Of a stretch of DNA of 36,358 nucleotides, positions 26,850-34,968 are shown piece by piece; positions within the stretch are counted from its first letter, which is position 1; each line of letters opens with the position of its first letter. Location: contig NZ_JAKEVD010000021.1 in assembly GCF_022398325.1 (NCBI RefSeq), positions 1-36,358 on the forward strand. Direction: 5' to 3'. The notes under the pieces were generated by a model. It was not told where the DNA came from. It ran no database searches and worked only from the letters and a program-made list of their open reading frames with translations. A program made the position numbers and the translations under genes. This DNA comes from Shewanella sp. Isolate13. Its GTDB lineage: Bacteria; Pseudomonadota; Gammaproteobacteria; Enterobacterales; Shewanellaceae.

Positions 26850-28766
26850 TTAAACGGTATTTGCTGTCTTTTCCTCCTGCTTCAATGGGCTAGGTTCGGC
26901 GATATAGTAGCCTTGCAAACCATCGATAAGCAGTTGTTCCATCGCAAGCTTATCTTCTTGTTTTTCAACACCTGTGGCGATGACTCTGATCCCAAGCTTG
27001 CGGGCAATATCGATAATCATTTTAACGAAAAACTTATTGTGTGGATCTAGGGTGATCTCTTGGGTATAGCTATGGTCTAACTTAATATAATCGGGACGAA
27101 CCTCTTTAAAGAACTTAAATGAGGTAAAGCCGAGCCCAAAGCGCTCTATAGAGATCCGTGAACCTACGCTATGGAGTTCATTAATAAAGTGATAGGTGGC
27201 ACTGAGATTTGTCTGCATACCGGACTCACTCACCTCAAACACGAGCCTTGCAGCTATTTGCCTCTGTTTGGTTAATATATTTTTTAACCAAGAGACAAAA
27301 GACTTGTTAGTTGCTGAGGCCGCGCTGATATTGATGCCAATCAAGCCTGTCAGGTTCGGGGTTTGCAGCAACAACCTTAAGGTATTGAGTACGACTAGCT
27401 TATCCAGTTCTTCACTCATGCCGTGACGTTCGGCCATAGAAATGACAGTTGTCGTGGGTAACAGCTTTCCTTCGCTATTATAAAATCGGGATAATAGCTC
27501 ACGATAAGATTCAACATCATTACGACATGGGCGGATCGGTTGAATATAAAACTTGATGGCTTTACGTCTCAGTAGATCGTTGATGGCCACCTTCCAGCGA
27601 CTTTCGCCAAAAAGTTCTCCACCAGTGAGTTTCTCCTGAATATGATAGCAATTGGGGCCGAGGGTTTGAGCGATACTGACGGCCGTGTCGGCAAGGGTCA
27701 TCAAGGATGCAGGATCGCTGTCTTCAAGGTAAGGCACTATACCGATATGGGCGATGGATGGCGTGCCAATCTGGTGTTGATACTCTCGAAAAGCTGATTT
27801 CAACTGGTTGGCGATGCTTGAACACTGTTTAATTGTTATATCCGGGATAACAACGGCGAAATCGGCTGTAGAGATCCTAAAGAACTGCGTGCGTGAGGGT
27901 TCATTTATAGCAAGCCTAATCTCGTTAGCAATTCGACAAAGGTAATCATCACCGGCCTCTCTACCATGCAGTTGGTTGATATTGGCAAGCTCCGTGGCTT
28001 TGACTATCACTAAGACCCCGAACTCCTTAGACTCGGCTCTACAGATCTCATCGAGTTTCTCGGTAAAACGTGCTTTTGTCGCGAAACCTGTAATCGGGTC
28101 TTGAAAGACGGTTTTACTCAGTTGGTTATTAAGCTCATTTAGTTCACCGACTTTCGCCTTTAGCGTCTGTTTCGCCTTCTCTAAGGTTAAGCCGGTATTT
28201 CGAAACTCTCCTCTAAACTGAGATTGGTCGATAGCTTCAAAAGAGAGCTGACTGAGTTTTTCGATATTAGCCGCGATGCAGCGAATGCTTTTTCTTTGTT
28301 TTAGGCTGAGCAGAAGGTGGAAAAAGGCAATGACAACAAAGCAGCCCCAGATAATGAGCAGATGATTTTGGAATTGGCGGATGGTTTGTTTCTGTAATAA
28401 CTGGCTGGAAAGTTTGATCTGTAGCCGGCCCGCCTGCAAAACTTGAGTATGGGGTGATTCAATGAGAAATAATTTCGCTAACATAGAATCGCTTGCTGCG
28501 ATTAACTTCCCCTTGGTGAAGTTATTACCGCTGTCGGACGCATCGATATATTGGAAAAACTGAAAGCTAAATTTGGGCTTAAGCATTTCGTAAAGTGTTT
28601 GACCCTTACCTTGCCATGCTTTTTCTTGCGCGATCGCTGTCGAGTATTGATCTAGTTGCTGAGCTGTTTGTTTAGTGAGGTTTTGCTGTGCGTATTGGTA
28701 GCTTAAATAGGAGAGTCCTATAAATAGCAAAAAAAGAAACAACTGGAAATATTTTGAGGTTGTCAT
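26850..28766 (-). CDS. Degenerate GGDEF-EAL membrane protein, CsrD-like
   Basis: About 638 residues from the ATG at 28766 (a TTG at 28790 is less likely). Two membrane helices (about 6-24 and 136-156) flank a periplasmic loop of about 110 residues. A HAMP-like/coiled linker, a GGDEF-like domain and an EAL-like domain follow. The cyclase motif reads STADF instead of GGDEF (about 299-303). In the EAL domain the ELLSR motif (about 423) remains, but the Mg-binding DDFG is ERFG (about 541-544) and the catalytic Glu of AEGVE is Thr (ATGVE, about 597). Neither activity is expected. Length, layout and segments such as YRELLSRF and FRISTADFAVVIP resemble E. coli CsrD, which directs decay of the CsrB/C RNAs. 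A LapD-like c-di-GMP receptor is the alternative. Confidence 0.8.
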   Translation of the reverse strand: MTTSKYFQLFLFLLFIGLSYLSYQYAQQNLTKQTAQQLDQYSTAIAQEKAWQGKGQTLYEMLKPKFSFQFFQYIDASDSGNNFTKGKLIAASDSMLAKLFLIESPHTQVLQAGRLQIKLSSQLLQKQTIRQFQNHLLIIWGCFVVIAFFHLLLSLKQRKSIRCIAANIEKLSQLSFEAIDQSQFRGEFRNTGLTLEKAKQTLKAKVGELNELNNQLSKTVFQDPITGFATKARFTEKLDEICRAESKEFGVLVIVKATELANINQLHGREAGDDYLCRIANEIRLAINEPSRTQFFRISTADFAVVIPDITIKQCSSIANQLKSAFREYQHQIGTPSIAHIGIVPYLEDSDPASLMTLADTAVSIAQTLGPNCYHIQEKLTGGELFGESRWKVAINDLLRRKAIKFYIQPIRPCRNDVESYRELLSRFYNSEGKLLPTTTVISMAERHGMSEELDKLVVLNTLRLLLQTPNLTGLIGINISAASATNKSFVSWLKNILTKQRQIAARLVFEVSESGMQTNLSATYHFINELHSVGSRISIERFGLGFTSFKFFKEVRPDYIKLDHSYTQEITLDPHNKFFVKMIIDIARKLGIRVIATGVEKQEDKLAMEQLLIDGLQGYYIAEPSPLKQEEKTANTV

Positions 28767-28918
28767 AAAGAATCCGTTCAACACGATCAAAAAACTCTTA
28801 GGGAGAGTGATACTGGTTTAGTGGGATGTATTATAAACAGGTTTGATCTTGAATTGCAGTGGATTTATTACGTGATAAAGAATTGAAATGAAAAGCAGGT
28901 GAGGTGTTAGGAAAAGGT

Positions 28919-28994
28919 TGGCTCCCCAGACTGGACTTGAACCAGTGACATACGGATTAACAGTCCGCCGTTCTACCGACTGAACTACAGGGGA
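28919..28994 (-). tRNA. tRNA-Asn (GTT), copy 8 of the array in transcription order
   Basis: A 76-base cloverleaf with encoded CCA; the anticodon loop CTGTTAA gives anticodon GTT. It is identical to the seven other copies and farthest from the promoter. No clear terminator hairpin follows towards 28800. Confidence 0.95.
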
Positions 28995-29032
28995 GTCGTA
29001 AAAACCTTTCAAACATTCTAGCTAAATTAAAG

Positions 29033-29108
29033 TGGCTCCCCAGACTGGACTTGAACCAGTGACATACGGATTAACAGTCCGCCGTTCTACCGACTGAACT
29101 ACAGGGGA
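29033..29108 (-). tRNA. tRNA-Asn (GTT), copy 7
   Basis: Identical 76-base tRNA-Asn with CCA encoded. It is separated by 38 bases from the copy on its left. Confidence 0.95.
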
Positions 29109-29139
29109 ATCGTAATACTTTAACTTATTTTAATAAAGT

Positions 29140-29215
29140 TGGCTCCCCAGACTGGACTTGAACCAGTGACATACGGATTAACAGTCCGCCGTTCTACCGA
29201 CTGAACTACAGGGGA
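29140..29215 (-). tRNA. tRNA-Asn (GTT), copy 6
   Basis: Identical 76-base tRNA-Asn. The 31-base spacer to its left contains an ACTTTA...TAAAGT inverted repeat. Confidence 0.95.
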
Positions 29216-29248
29216 ATCGTAATACTTTATTTTAACTCTTTATAAAGT

Positions 29249-29324
29249 TGGCTCCCCAGACTGGACTTGAACCAGTGACATACGGATTAACAGTCCGCCG
29301 TTCTACCGACTGAACTACAGGGGA
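29249..29324 (-). tRNA. tRNA-Asn (GTT), copy 5
   Basis: Identical 76-base tRNA-Asn. Its left spacer (33 bases) is clearly related to the neighbouring spacers, a sign of tandem duplication. Confidence 0.95.
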
Positions 29325-29358
29325 ATCGCAATACTTTATTTTAACGCTTTAATAAAAG

Positions 29359-29434
29359 TGGCTCCCCAGACTGGACTTGAACCAGTGACATACGGATTAA
29401 CAGTCCGCCGTTCTACCGACTGAACTACAGGGGA
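29359..29434 (-). tRNA. tRNA-Asn (GTT), copy 4
   Basis: Identical 76-base tRNA-Asn. Its left spacer of 34 bases resembles the two spacers further left. Confidence 0.95.
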
Positions 29435-29462
29435 AACGCAATACTTTTATTAACACTAAAAA

Positions 29463-29538
29463 TGGCTCCCCAGACTGGACTTGAACCAGTGACATACGGA
29501 TTAACAGTCCGCCGTTCTACCGACTGAACTACAGGGGA
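29463..29538 (-). tRNA. tRNA-Asn (GTT), copy 3
   Basis: Identical 76-base tRNA-Asn. The spacer to its left is 28 bases, the shortest of the array. Confidence 0.95.
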
Positions 29539-29579
29539 ATCGCTATTTTTAGTCCGATAATCATTTAACTTTGTAAAAG

Positions 29580-29655
29580 TGGCTCCCCAGACTGGACTTG
29601 AACCAGTGACATACGGATTAACAGTCCGCCGTTCTACCGACTGAACTACAGGGGA
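29580..29655 (-). tRNA. tRNA-Asn (GTT), copy 2
   Basis: Identical 76-base tRNA-Asn. Its spacers are 41 bases (left) and 45 bases (right), and the right one has diverged most from the others. Confidence 0.95.
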
Positions 29656-29700
29656 ATTACTTTTTACATTATTAGATAACTATCTAATCTAACTTAAACT

Positions 29701-29776
29701 TGGCTCCCCAGACTGGACTTGAACCAGTGACATACGGATTAACAGTCCGCCGTTCTACCGACTGAACTACAGGGGA
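29701..29776 (-). tRNA. tRNA-Asn (GTT), copy 1, promoter-proximal
   Basis: Identical 76-base tRNA-Asn, about 29 bases downstream of the predicted transcription start of the array. Confidence 0.95.
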
Positions 29777-29811
29777 ATCGTTTAAGTTACGTCTCGTTGA
29801 AGACGGAGCGC

Positions 29812-29840
29812 ATATTAAATCGCTCTTACAATTGAGTCAA
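29812..29840 (-). promoter_or_regulatory. Strong promoter of the tRNA-Asn array
   Basis: On the minus strand TTGACT (-35, 29835-29840) and TAATAT (-10, 29812-29817) are exactly 17 bases apart. A GC-rich discriminator (GCGCTCC) follows, typical of stable-RNA promoters under stringent control. No other good promoter is seen within the array, so all eight tRNAs probably come from one precursor. Confidence 0.75.
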
Positions 29841-30104
29841 CTCGACAAGGGAAAAAAAATGAAATTATACGCTTAAGTGCTCACCTAGTGCACATAATGC
29901 TGATGGATGCAGCGTTTTTGTTAAAATATGAACAGTTATAAATGCAAGTATATGAGTTAATCACTATTTTCTATCACTAAATCATTTATGTGGCCTTAAG
30001 TTATGCTGTGATAATTACAAATGTAGGAAACTTTCAGATATTCCTGGCTTCATACTTTAGTTTTAGCAAGTGCTACAAGCCCCTGTAGATAAGCTCTGTA
30101 AGAG

Positions 30105-30127
30105 TTATCCACTGAATCTGTGGATAA
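30105..30127. promoter_or_regulatory. Inverted pair of DnaA boxes
   Basis: TGTGGATAA (30119-30127) is a perfect DnaA box on the reverse strand. TTATCCACT (30105-30113) has one mismatch in the opposite orientation. Together they form an 8-bp inverted repeat around 7 bases. A weaker copy TGTAGATAA lies at 30084-30092. DnaA control of the uvrB region is known in E. coli, to my recollection, which makes this plausible. Confidence 0.5.
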
Positions 30128-30343
30128 GCCTGTGGGTTACACCGGAAAATCACCGGCAAATGCCGATGAAATGGGCGTTGACCTTAAATTGAGCGAATTT
30201 CTTGATTGTTTTTTTTAGGCAGTAAAAACAACATGATGGAAAAAGCAACACTTTATTGTGGCGTTTTCAGAATTGTTGCTGCGGTGTAACTGTTTTGTCA
30301 GTGGTTCTTGTGAATTAAAACGCCGAATCTACTGGCTTTGGCA

Positions 30344-30439
30344 ATGGCAAACTCTAAAAAACGCAATTTTACTAGACGTTATAAAGTTTCATATGGAATA
30401 AATCTTAACCCTATGGGTTATAGCGGGTATCGTTGTTAA
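30344..30439 (+). CDS. Possible small basic protein, 31 residues
   Basis: An ORF from ATG 30344 encodes a basic peptide beginning MANSKKRNFTRRYKVSYG and ending MGYSGYRC. I do not recognise the family. A terminator-like hairpin starts 18 bases after the stop, which suggests a short transcription unit. Against it, there is no good ribosome site before the ATG (TTTGGC only) and no convincing promoter. It could equally be a chance ORF inside a small RNA that ends at the same hairpin. Confidence 0.35.
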   Translation: MANSKKRNFTRRYKVSYGINLNPMGYSGYRC

Positions 30440-30457
30440 ATATTTGGCCCTAGAAAG

Positions 30458-30493
30458 GCTGCCTCGCCATGATTGGGGGCGGGGAGCATTTTT
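30458..30493 (+). terminator. Terminator-like hairpin upstream of uvrB
   Basis: CCTCGCC (30462-30468) pairs with GGCGGGG (30478-30484), extended by GCT/AGC with one bulged base, and is followed by ATTTTT. The T run is only on the plus strand side. No annotated plus-strand gene precedes it, so it implies an unrecognised transcript or an attenuator in a long uvrB leader. Confidence 0.6.
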
Positions 30494-30572
30494 GCTTGAG
30501 AGCGTCGCTGAGTATAGCTATAGCATGTCGCGAGCCTAACCCCATATCAGCGGTAATCGCGGTGAGCCAATG

Positions 30573-30588
30573 CTGTGTTTATATACCG
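30573..30588. promoter_or_regulatory. LexA-like SOS box before uvrB
   Basis: CTGTGTTTATATACCG matches CTGT-N8-ACAG with one mismatch in the right half and an AT-rich centre. It is about 80 bases upstream of the uvrB start. E. coli uvrB is a LexA target with a similarly imperfect box. Confidence 0.45.
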
Positions 30589-30668
30589 ACTGATAAATTA
30601 ACGATTACGCGCCATTTTTGAGCAAATTAGGGTAAAATAATGGCTCATCTTTCGAGGGAAGTATCTGA

Positions 30669-32672
30669 GTGTCAGAATCTGTATTTCAATTAGAGTCCAT
30701 GTATAAACCCGCGGGCGATCAGCCTACGGCAATTCAACAGTTAGTCGATGGGCTAGAGTCGGGCGTTGCGTGCCAGACATTACTGGGGGTGACAGGATCT
30801 GGTAAAACCTTCACTGTCGCTAATGTTATTGCAAAAATGTCTCGCCCAACCATTATCATGGCGCCGAATAAGACGCTAGCAGCTCAGCTTTACGGGGAGA
30901 TGAAAGAGTTTTTCCCCCATAATGCGGTCGAATATTTCGTATCTTACTATGACTATTACCAACCGGAAGCCTATGTCCCTTCAACGGGGACTTTCATTGA
31001 GAAGGATGCATCGGTCAACGCCCATATCGAGCAGATGCGTTTGTCAGCCACTAAGGCACTATTAGAAAGAAAAGATGTGGTGTTGATTGCATCGGTGTCG
31101 GCGATTTATGGCTTGGGTGATCCTAAGTCTTATATGAAGATGCTATTGCACCTGCGTGAAGGTGGGATCATGCAGCAGCGCGATATCTTAAAGCGTCTCA
31201 GTGAATTGCAATATACCCGGAACGATATCGAATTGCAGCGAGGTACTTATCGGGTCAGAGGCGAAGTGATCGATATCTTTCCTGCCGACTCCGATAAGCA
31301 TGCCATTCGCATCGAACTGTTTGACGATGAGATTGAACGATTAAGTTTATTCGATCCACTCACCGGGCACGTGATTAAGCGTATTGCTCGGATCACCGTC
31401 TATCCTAAGAGTCACTATGTGACACCTAGGGAATCTATTTTAGCCGCGACAGAAGAGATTAAAGAGGAGTTAAGGGAGCGAAAACAGCAGCTGCTCGACC
31501 TTAATAAGCTTATTGAAGAGCAGCGCATTACCGAGCGGGTCCAATATGATGTCGAGATGATGACTGAACTTGGCTATTGCTCAGGTATCGAGAACTACTC
31601 CCGCTATCTGTCGGGGAGAGCGCCTGGCGATGGACCTCCTACCTTGCTTGATTATTTGCCTGATGATGGCTTGTTGATCATCGACGAGTCCCACGTGACG
31701 GTACCGCAAATCGGCGCCATGTATAAAGGTGATCGCTCAAGAAAGATGAATCTTGTGGAGTATGGCTTCCGTCTGCCTTCGGCACTAGATAACCGTCCGC
31801 TTAAGTTTGAAGAGTTTGAGGCCTTAATGCCTCAGAGTATTTTTGTCTCGGCAACGCCTAGTGAATACGAAATTGATAAGTCTGATGGTGAAATTGCCGA
31901 GCAGGTCGTCAGGCCTACAGGGCTACTCGATCCTGAGATCGAAGTGCGGCCAGTATCGATTCAAGTCGATGATCTGTTGTCTGAGATAGGCAAACGTGTG
32001 GCCGTCAATGAGCGTGTGTTAGTGACGACACTGACTAAGCGCATGTCCGAAGATTTAACCGAGTATCTCGATGAGCACGGTGTCAAAGTTAGGTATTTAC
32101 ATTCTGATATCGACACCGTTGAGCGCGTTGAGATCATCAGAGACTTGAGATTAGGCGTATTCGATGTGCTTATTGGCATTAACTTGCTCCGAGAGGGCTT
32201 AGATATGCCTGAGGTCTCTCTGGTCTGTATTCTCGATGCTGATAAGGAAGGTTTTTTACGCTCTGAGCGTTCACTGATCCAGACGATTGGGCGCGCAGCC
32301 CGTAACGTTAATGGTAAGGTGATCCTCTATGGGGATCGTATTACCAAGTCGATGGAGAAAGCGATCACCGAAACCAACCGTCGTCGAGAAAAGCAGCATC
32401 AGTATAATTTGGAAAACGGGATCACACCAAAAGGGGTGGTGAAGCGCATTACCGATGTCATGGATGTGGGCGATCACGAATATGTTGATAGCGAACGCGG
32501 TGTGGCAGAAACTGCGGCTGACTATCATGTGGCTAAACCTGCCGATATCAGCCATGATATCGATAGGTTAGAAAAGCAGATGCATGAACACGCTAAAAAC
32601 CTCGAGTTTGAAGAAGCCGCAGCCATCCGCGATAAAGTCAGCCGACTCAGAGAGCAGTTTATTAAGGCGTAG
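30669..32672 (+). CDS. uvrB: Excinuclease ABC subunit B
   Basis: A 667-residue damage-verifying helicase of nucleotide excision repair. It receives the lesion from UvrA and recruits UvrC. Walker A is GVTGSGKT (about 40-47). The beta-hairpin region [13 protein letters not shown] follows, then the DESH box ([11 protein letters not shown]) and helicase motif VI (QTIGRAARN). A C-terminal UVR domain ([20 protein letters not shown]...) contacts UvrC. The start is GTG at 30669 with GAGGGA upstream; the N-terminus then aligns with other UvrB proteins, whereas the first ATG (residue 11) would remove conserved residues. It is transcribed alone and ends at a clear terminator. Confidence 0.97.
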   Translation: MSESVFQLESMYKPAGDQPTAIQQLVDGLESGVACQTLLGVTGSGKTFTVANVIAKMSRPTIIMAPNKTLAAQLYGEMKEFFPHNAVEYFVSYYDYYQPEAYVPSTGTFIEKDASVNAHIEQMRLSATKALLERKDVVLIASVSAIYGLGDPKSYMKMLLHLREGGIMQQRDILKRLSELQYTRNDIELQRGTYRVRGEVIDIFPADSDKHAIRIELFDDEIERLSLFDPLTGHVIKRIARITVYPKSHYVTPRESILAATEEIKEELRERKQQLLDLNKLIEEQRITERVQYDVEMMTELGYCSGIENYSRYLSGRAPGDGPPTLLDYLPDDGLLIIDESHVTVPQIGAMYKGDRSRKMNLVEYGFRLPSALDNRPLKFEEFEALMPQSIFVSATPSEYEIDKSDGEIAEQVVRPTGLLDPEIEVRPVSIQVDDLLSEIGKRVAVNERVLVTTLTKRMSEDLTEYLDEHGVKVRYLHSDIDTVERVEIIRDLRLGVFDVLIGINLLREGLDMPEVSLVCILDADKEGFLRSERSLIQTIGRAARNVNGKVILYGDRITKSMEKAITETNRRREKQHQYNLENGITPKGVVKRITDVMDVGDHEYVDSERGVAETAADYHVAKPADISHDIDRLEKQMHEHAKNLEFEEAAAIRDKVSRLREQFIKA

Positions 32673-32709
32673 TTTATTAAGACTGAGCGATAATAAGACA
32701 TTAAACGAG

Positions 32710-32745
32710 AAAAGGAGAGCAGCCAAAGCTAGCTCTCCTTTTTTA
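32710..32745. terminator. Terminator between uvrB and the rhombosortase gene
   Basis: AAAAGGAGAGC (32710-32720) pairs with GCTCTCCTTTT (32732-32742), with an inner AGC/GCT pair in the loop and a T run after. The gene pair is convergent and the A-rich left arm allows it to work for both. Confidence 0.85.
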
Positions 32746-32803
32746 TTATTAATGCTTGATGCGATGACACTATTTCTGGGGCTGAGTTTTTTATTTATAT
32801 GAT

Positions 32804-33403
32804 TTATAAACTGTGCGGCTTATAAGCCAAATATTTGAAAGCCAATAGCGCTGCAGCACAGATAAGCCCACTTAAAAGGCCGACTAAATGGGCTTCGGTT
32901 GCCACTCTGGCGCCGATAAGTTCAGTCATCTCGCGACTCGCACCAAAAAACTGCTCATAGCCAACTTTTAAGATCACACCTAGCAGCAGTAAATACCCAG
33001 ACTTTAACCCACGGCGAATATCCATAATTGCGCCATAGGTAAAGAGGCCGTGAAGCATACCGCTTAAGCCAACATAACCCATAAGGCTTGGGCAAAACAG
33101 CAGTAAGCCTATGCCCTGCATGAGGCATAACACAAAAAAGAGTATGGCAAGTCCTTGGGCGCGATAGTGTGGCTCATGCAGTGAGATAATGACCCAAAAG
33201 CCTGCGAGGTTCATGTACAGATGCCAAGCATTGGTATGTAAGAGGTTACCGCTCAGTAGGCGCCACCATTGACCATCGAGGATGAGTGGTCTCTGATAGG
33301 CCAGTAGCTCATCAAGCTTAAAGTAAAATAGGCTGATACAAACGAGCGTAATTACAAACGCAAATGTATAGGGGCTATTAGCCCCTAACTTGAGTTTTAG
33401 CAT
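32804..33403 (-). CDS. rrtA: Rhombosortase (rhomboid-family intramembrane serine protease)
   Basis: A 199-residue inner-membrane protein with about six helices. The catalytic pair is visible: Ser114 in GLSGMLHG and His172 in EAHLVG. The N-terminal [20 protein letters not shown] segment is the rhomboid signature. The GLSG-xLHG form and the small size point to rhombosortase. That branch cleaves and helps anchor proteins with a C-terminal GlyGly-CTERM signal, many of them secreted by type II secretion. No protein in this window ends in such a signal, so its substrates are encoded elsewhere. Its start overlaps the end of queC by 7 bases, so it is probably translated from the queC transcript. Confidence 0.85.
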   Translation of the reverse strand: MLKLKLGANSPYTFAFVITLVCISLFYFKLDELLAYQRPLILDGQWWRLLSGNLLHTNAWHLYMNLAGFWVIISLHEPHYRAQGLAILFFVLCLMQGIGLLLFCPSLMGYVGLSGMLHGLFTYGAIMDIRRGLKSGYLLLLGVILKVGYEQFFGASREMTELIGARVATEAHLVGLLSGLICAAALLAFKYLAYKPHSL

Positions 33404-34080
33404 TTAGTCGCAAGTCTTGCTTGTATCGCATCTTTATCGGCGAGGTATTCTTCTAGGCCACGCTTTCTTAATAGACACGCTGGGCAAGTACCACAGCCAT
33501 CGCCCTTAATCCCGTTATAACAGGTTAAAGTTTCATCGCGAATTAGCTCAAGACTTTGGTATTTATCTGCTAAGGCCCAGGTCTCTGCTTTATCTAACCA
33601 CATTAATGGAGTCTGAATCGTGAGCTGCTTATCCATGCCTTGTTCAAGCGCTGCCTGCATGGCTTTGACAAAATCATTACGACAATCTGGGTAGCCTGAA
33701 AAGTCAGTCTCGCACACACCCGTAATCACCACATCGGCGCCCAGCTGATAGGCGTAGATCCCAGCGAGTGTTAGAAATAGGATATTTCTTCCCGGTACGA
33801 AGGTGTTCGGCAAGCCGTTATCCATCAGTTCGTTGGACACAGGAATTGCATCACGGGTCAGGGCTGAGATGGCCAATTCATTCAGTAGGGTGACGTCCAT
33901 GACCTTGTGGCTGGCAAGATTAAGTTTTTTGCCTAGACTCTTGGCTATTTCAATCTCTTCTCTATGTCTTTGTCCATAATCGAAGGTGATCCCGTGAACT
34001 TCATCAAATTGTTGAAGGGCTTGAATGAGGCAGGTTGTCGAATCTTGACCACCACTAAAAACTACAACGGCTTTTGACAT
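33397..34080 (-). CDS. queC: 7-cyano-7-deazaguanine (preQ0) synthase QueC
   Basis: A 227-residue ATP-dependent enzyme that turns 7-carboxy-7-deazaguanine into preQ0 in the queuosine pathway. The PP-loop SGGQDST is at residues 9-15. The zinc-binding Cys set is at the C-terminus (TCYNG ... [13 protein letters not shown]). It is divergent from queE, which makes its substrate, with a 127-base shared control region. I see no preQ1 riboswitch in this gap. Confidence 0.97.
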   Translation of the reverse strand: MSKAVVVFSGGQDSTTCLIQALQQFDEVHGITFDYGQRHREEIEIAKSLGKKLNLASHKVMDVTLLNELAISALTRDAIPVSNELMDNGLPNTFVPGRNILFLTLAGIYAYQLGADVVITGVCETDFSGYPDCRNDFVKAMQAALEQGMDKQLTIQTPLMWLDKAETWALADKYQSLELIRDETLTCYNGIKGDGCGTCPACLLRKRGLEEYLADKDAIQARLATKC

Positions 34081-34149
34081 AATTAAGCTTTAATCTTTCA
34101 ATAAATAAGACTGAGTAGTTTAGCGCAGCTGTGAATGCTTTTAAACTAC

Positions 34150-34178
34150 TTGCGACTATGAGCAAAATCCACTATAAA
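34150..34178 (+). promoter_or_regulatory. Probable queE promoter
   Basis: TTGCGA (34150-34155) and TATAAA (34173-34178) are 17 bases apart, about 30 bases upstream of the queE ATG. An AAGAGG ribosome site lies between. Confidence 0.5.
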
Positions 34179-34207
34179 TGCGGCCCAGCTAATCAAGAGG
34201 TCAGATA

Positions 34208-34876
34208 ATGAAATATCCAGTTAATGAAGTGTTTGAAACAATACAAGGCGAGGGGACTTATACAGGAGTGCCAGCGCTTTTTGTTAGACTTCAGGGCTGT
34301 CCTGTTGGTTGCTCTTGGTGTGATACCAAGCAAACTTGGGAGTTGTTAGAGGAAAATCGTGTCACTCCAGAGTTAGTGATTCAGGTCGATGGCACAGTCG
34401 GTCGCTGGGCGGAGTTAACTCCAGAGCAGCTTGTCAGATCATTTGAAGAAAAGGGCTTCAATGCCAAGCACGTAGTGATCACAGGTGGTGAGCCATGTCT
34501 ATATGACCTGAGTGAGTTAACTGAGTATCTGCATAGCCAAGGTTATCAGACGCAAATTGAAACCAGTGGTACCTTCGAGGTTTTGTGTGCTAAAGACACC
34601 TGGGTCACAGTATCGCCAAAGGTCAATATGAAGGGCGGCTATCCTGTATTAGCCCAAGCGCTTAATCGAGCCAATGAGATCAAGCATCCTATTGCGACGC
34701 AAAAACATGTTGATGAGCTAGATGAGTTATTAACAGAAATTGATTTAACGGGAAAAACAGTCTGCTTACAGCCTATCAGCCAAAAGCCTAGAGCAACGGA
34801 GTTGGCGATGAAGACCTGTATCGAGCGTAACTGGCGTTTATCGATTCAAACCCATAAATATCTCGATATTGATTAA
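34208..34876 (+). CDS. queE: 7-carboxy-7-deazaguanine synthase QueE
   Basis: A 222-residue radical SAM enzyme that contracts the ring of 6-carboxytetrahydropterin. The cluster motif C-x3-C-x2-C is at Cys31, Cys35 and Cys38 (CPVGCSWCDTKQTW). It is close in size and motif form to the enterobacterial enzyme. The start ETIQGEGTYTG is typical. It ends at a strong terminator. With queC it supplies preQ0; the other queuosine genes are not in the window. Confidence 0.96.
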   Translation: MKYPVNEVFETIQGEGTYTGVPALFVRLQGCPVGCSWCDTKQTWELLEENRVTPELVIQVDGTVGRWAELTPEQLVRSFEEKGFNAKHVVITGGEPCLYDLSELTEYLHSQGYQTQIETSGTFEVLCAKDTWVTVSPKVNMKGGYPVLAQALNRANEIKHPIATQKHVDELDELLTEIDLTGKTVCLQPISQKPRATELAMKTCIERNWRLSIQTHKYLDID

Positions 34877-34900
34877 CTCCTTATCGGTAATATTTTAATA

Positions 34901-34942
34901 AAAAAGCCCTTGGATGTTAGCATCGCAAGGGCTTTTTATTTT
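34901..34942. terminator. Bidirectional terminator after queE
   Basis: AAAAAGCCCTTG (34901-34912) pairs with CAAGGGCTTTTT (34926-34937), followed by more T residues. It can also stop the minus-strand PLP-enzyme gene that ends at 34969. Confidence 0.9.
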
Positions 34943-34968
34943 TATCAGGTCTATTTTAGCTGTCGAGA

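Larger units (their letters stand above)
29841..30668. other. Long gap between the tRNA array and uvrB
   Basis: About 830 bases without a firm gene. It holds paired DnaA boxes (30105-30127), a possible 31-codon ORF (30344-30439), a 6-bp hairpin TAACCC/GGGTTA (30406-30420), a terminator-like hairpin (30458-30493) and a LexA-like box (30573-30588). The uvrB ribosome site (GAGGGA) is at the right end. Confidence 0.6.

Noticed and set aside
28818..29012. 64-codon ORF across the last tRNA-Asn
   Set aside because: It reads through the tRNA sequence and has no ribosome site.
28919..29776. Regular direct repeats of 76 bases with spacers of 28-45 bases, resembling a CRISPR array
   Set aside because: Each repeat folds as a complete tRNA-Asn with anticodon GTT and CCA end; the spacers are related to one another and no cas genes are present.
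34081..34207. Possible preQ1 riboswitch between queC and queE
   Set aside because: I could not find the short pseudoknot layout or conserved preQ1 aptamer segments; an ordinary promoter explains queE.
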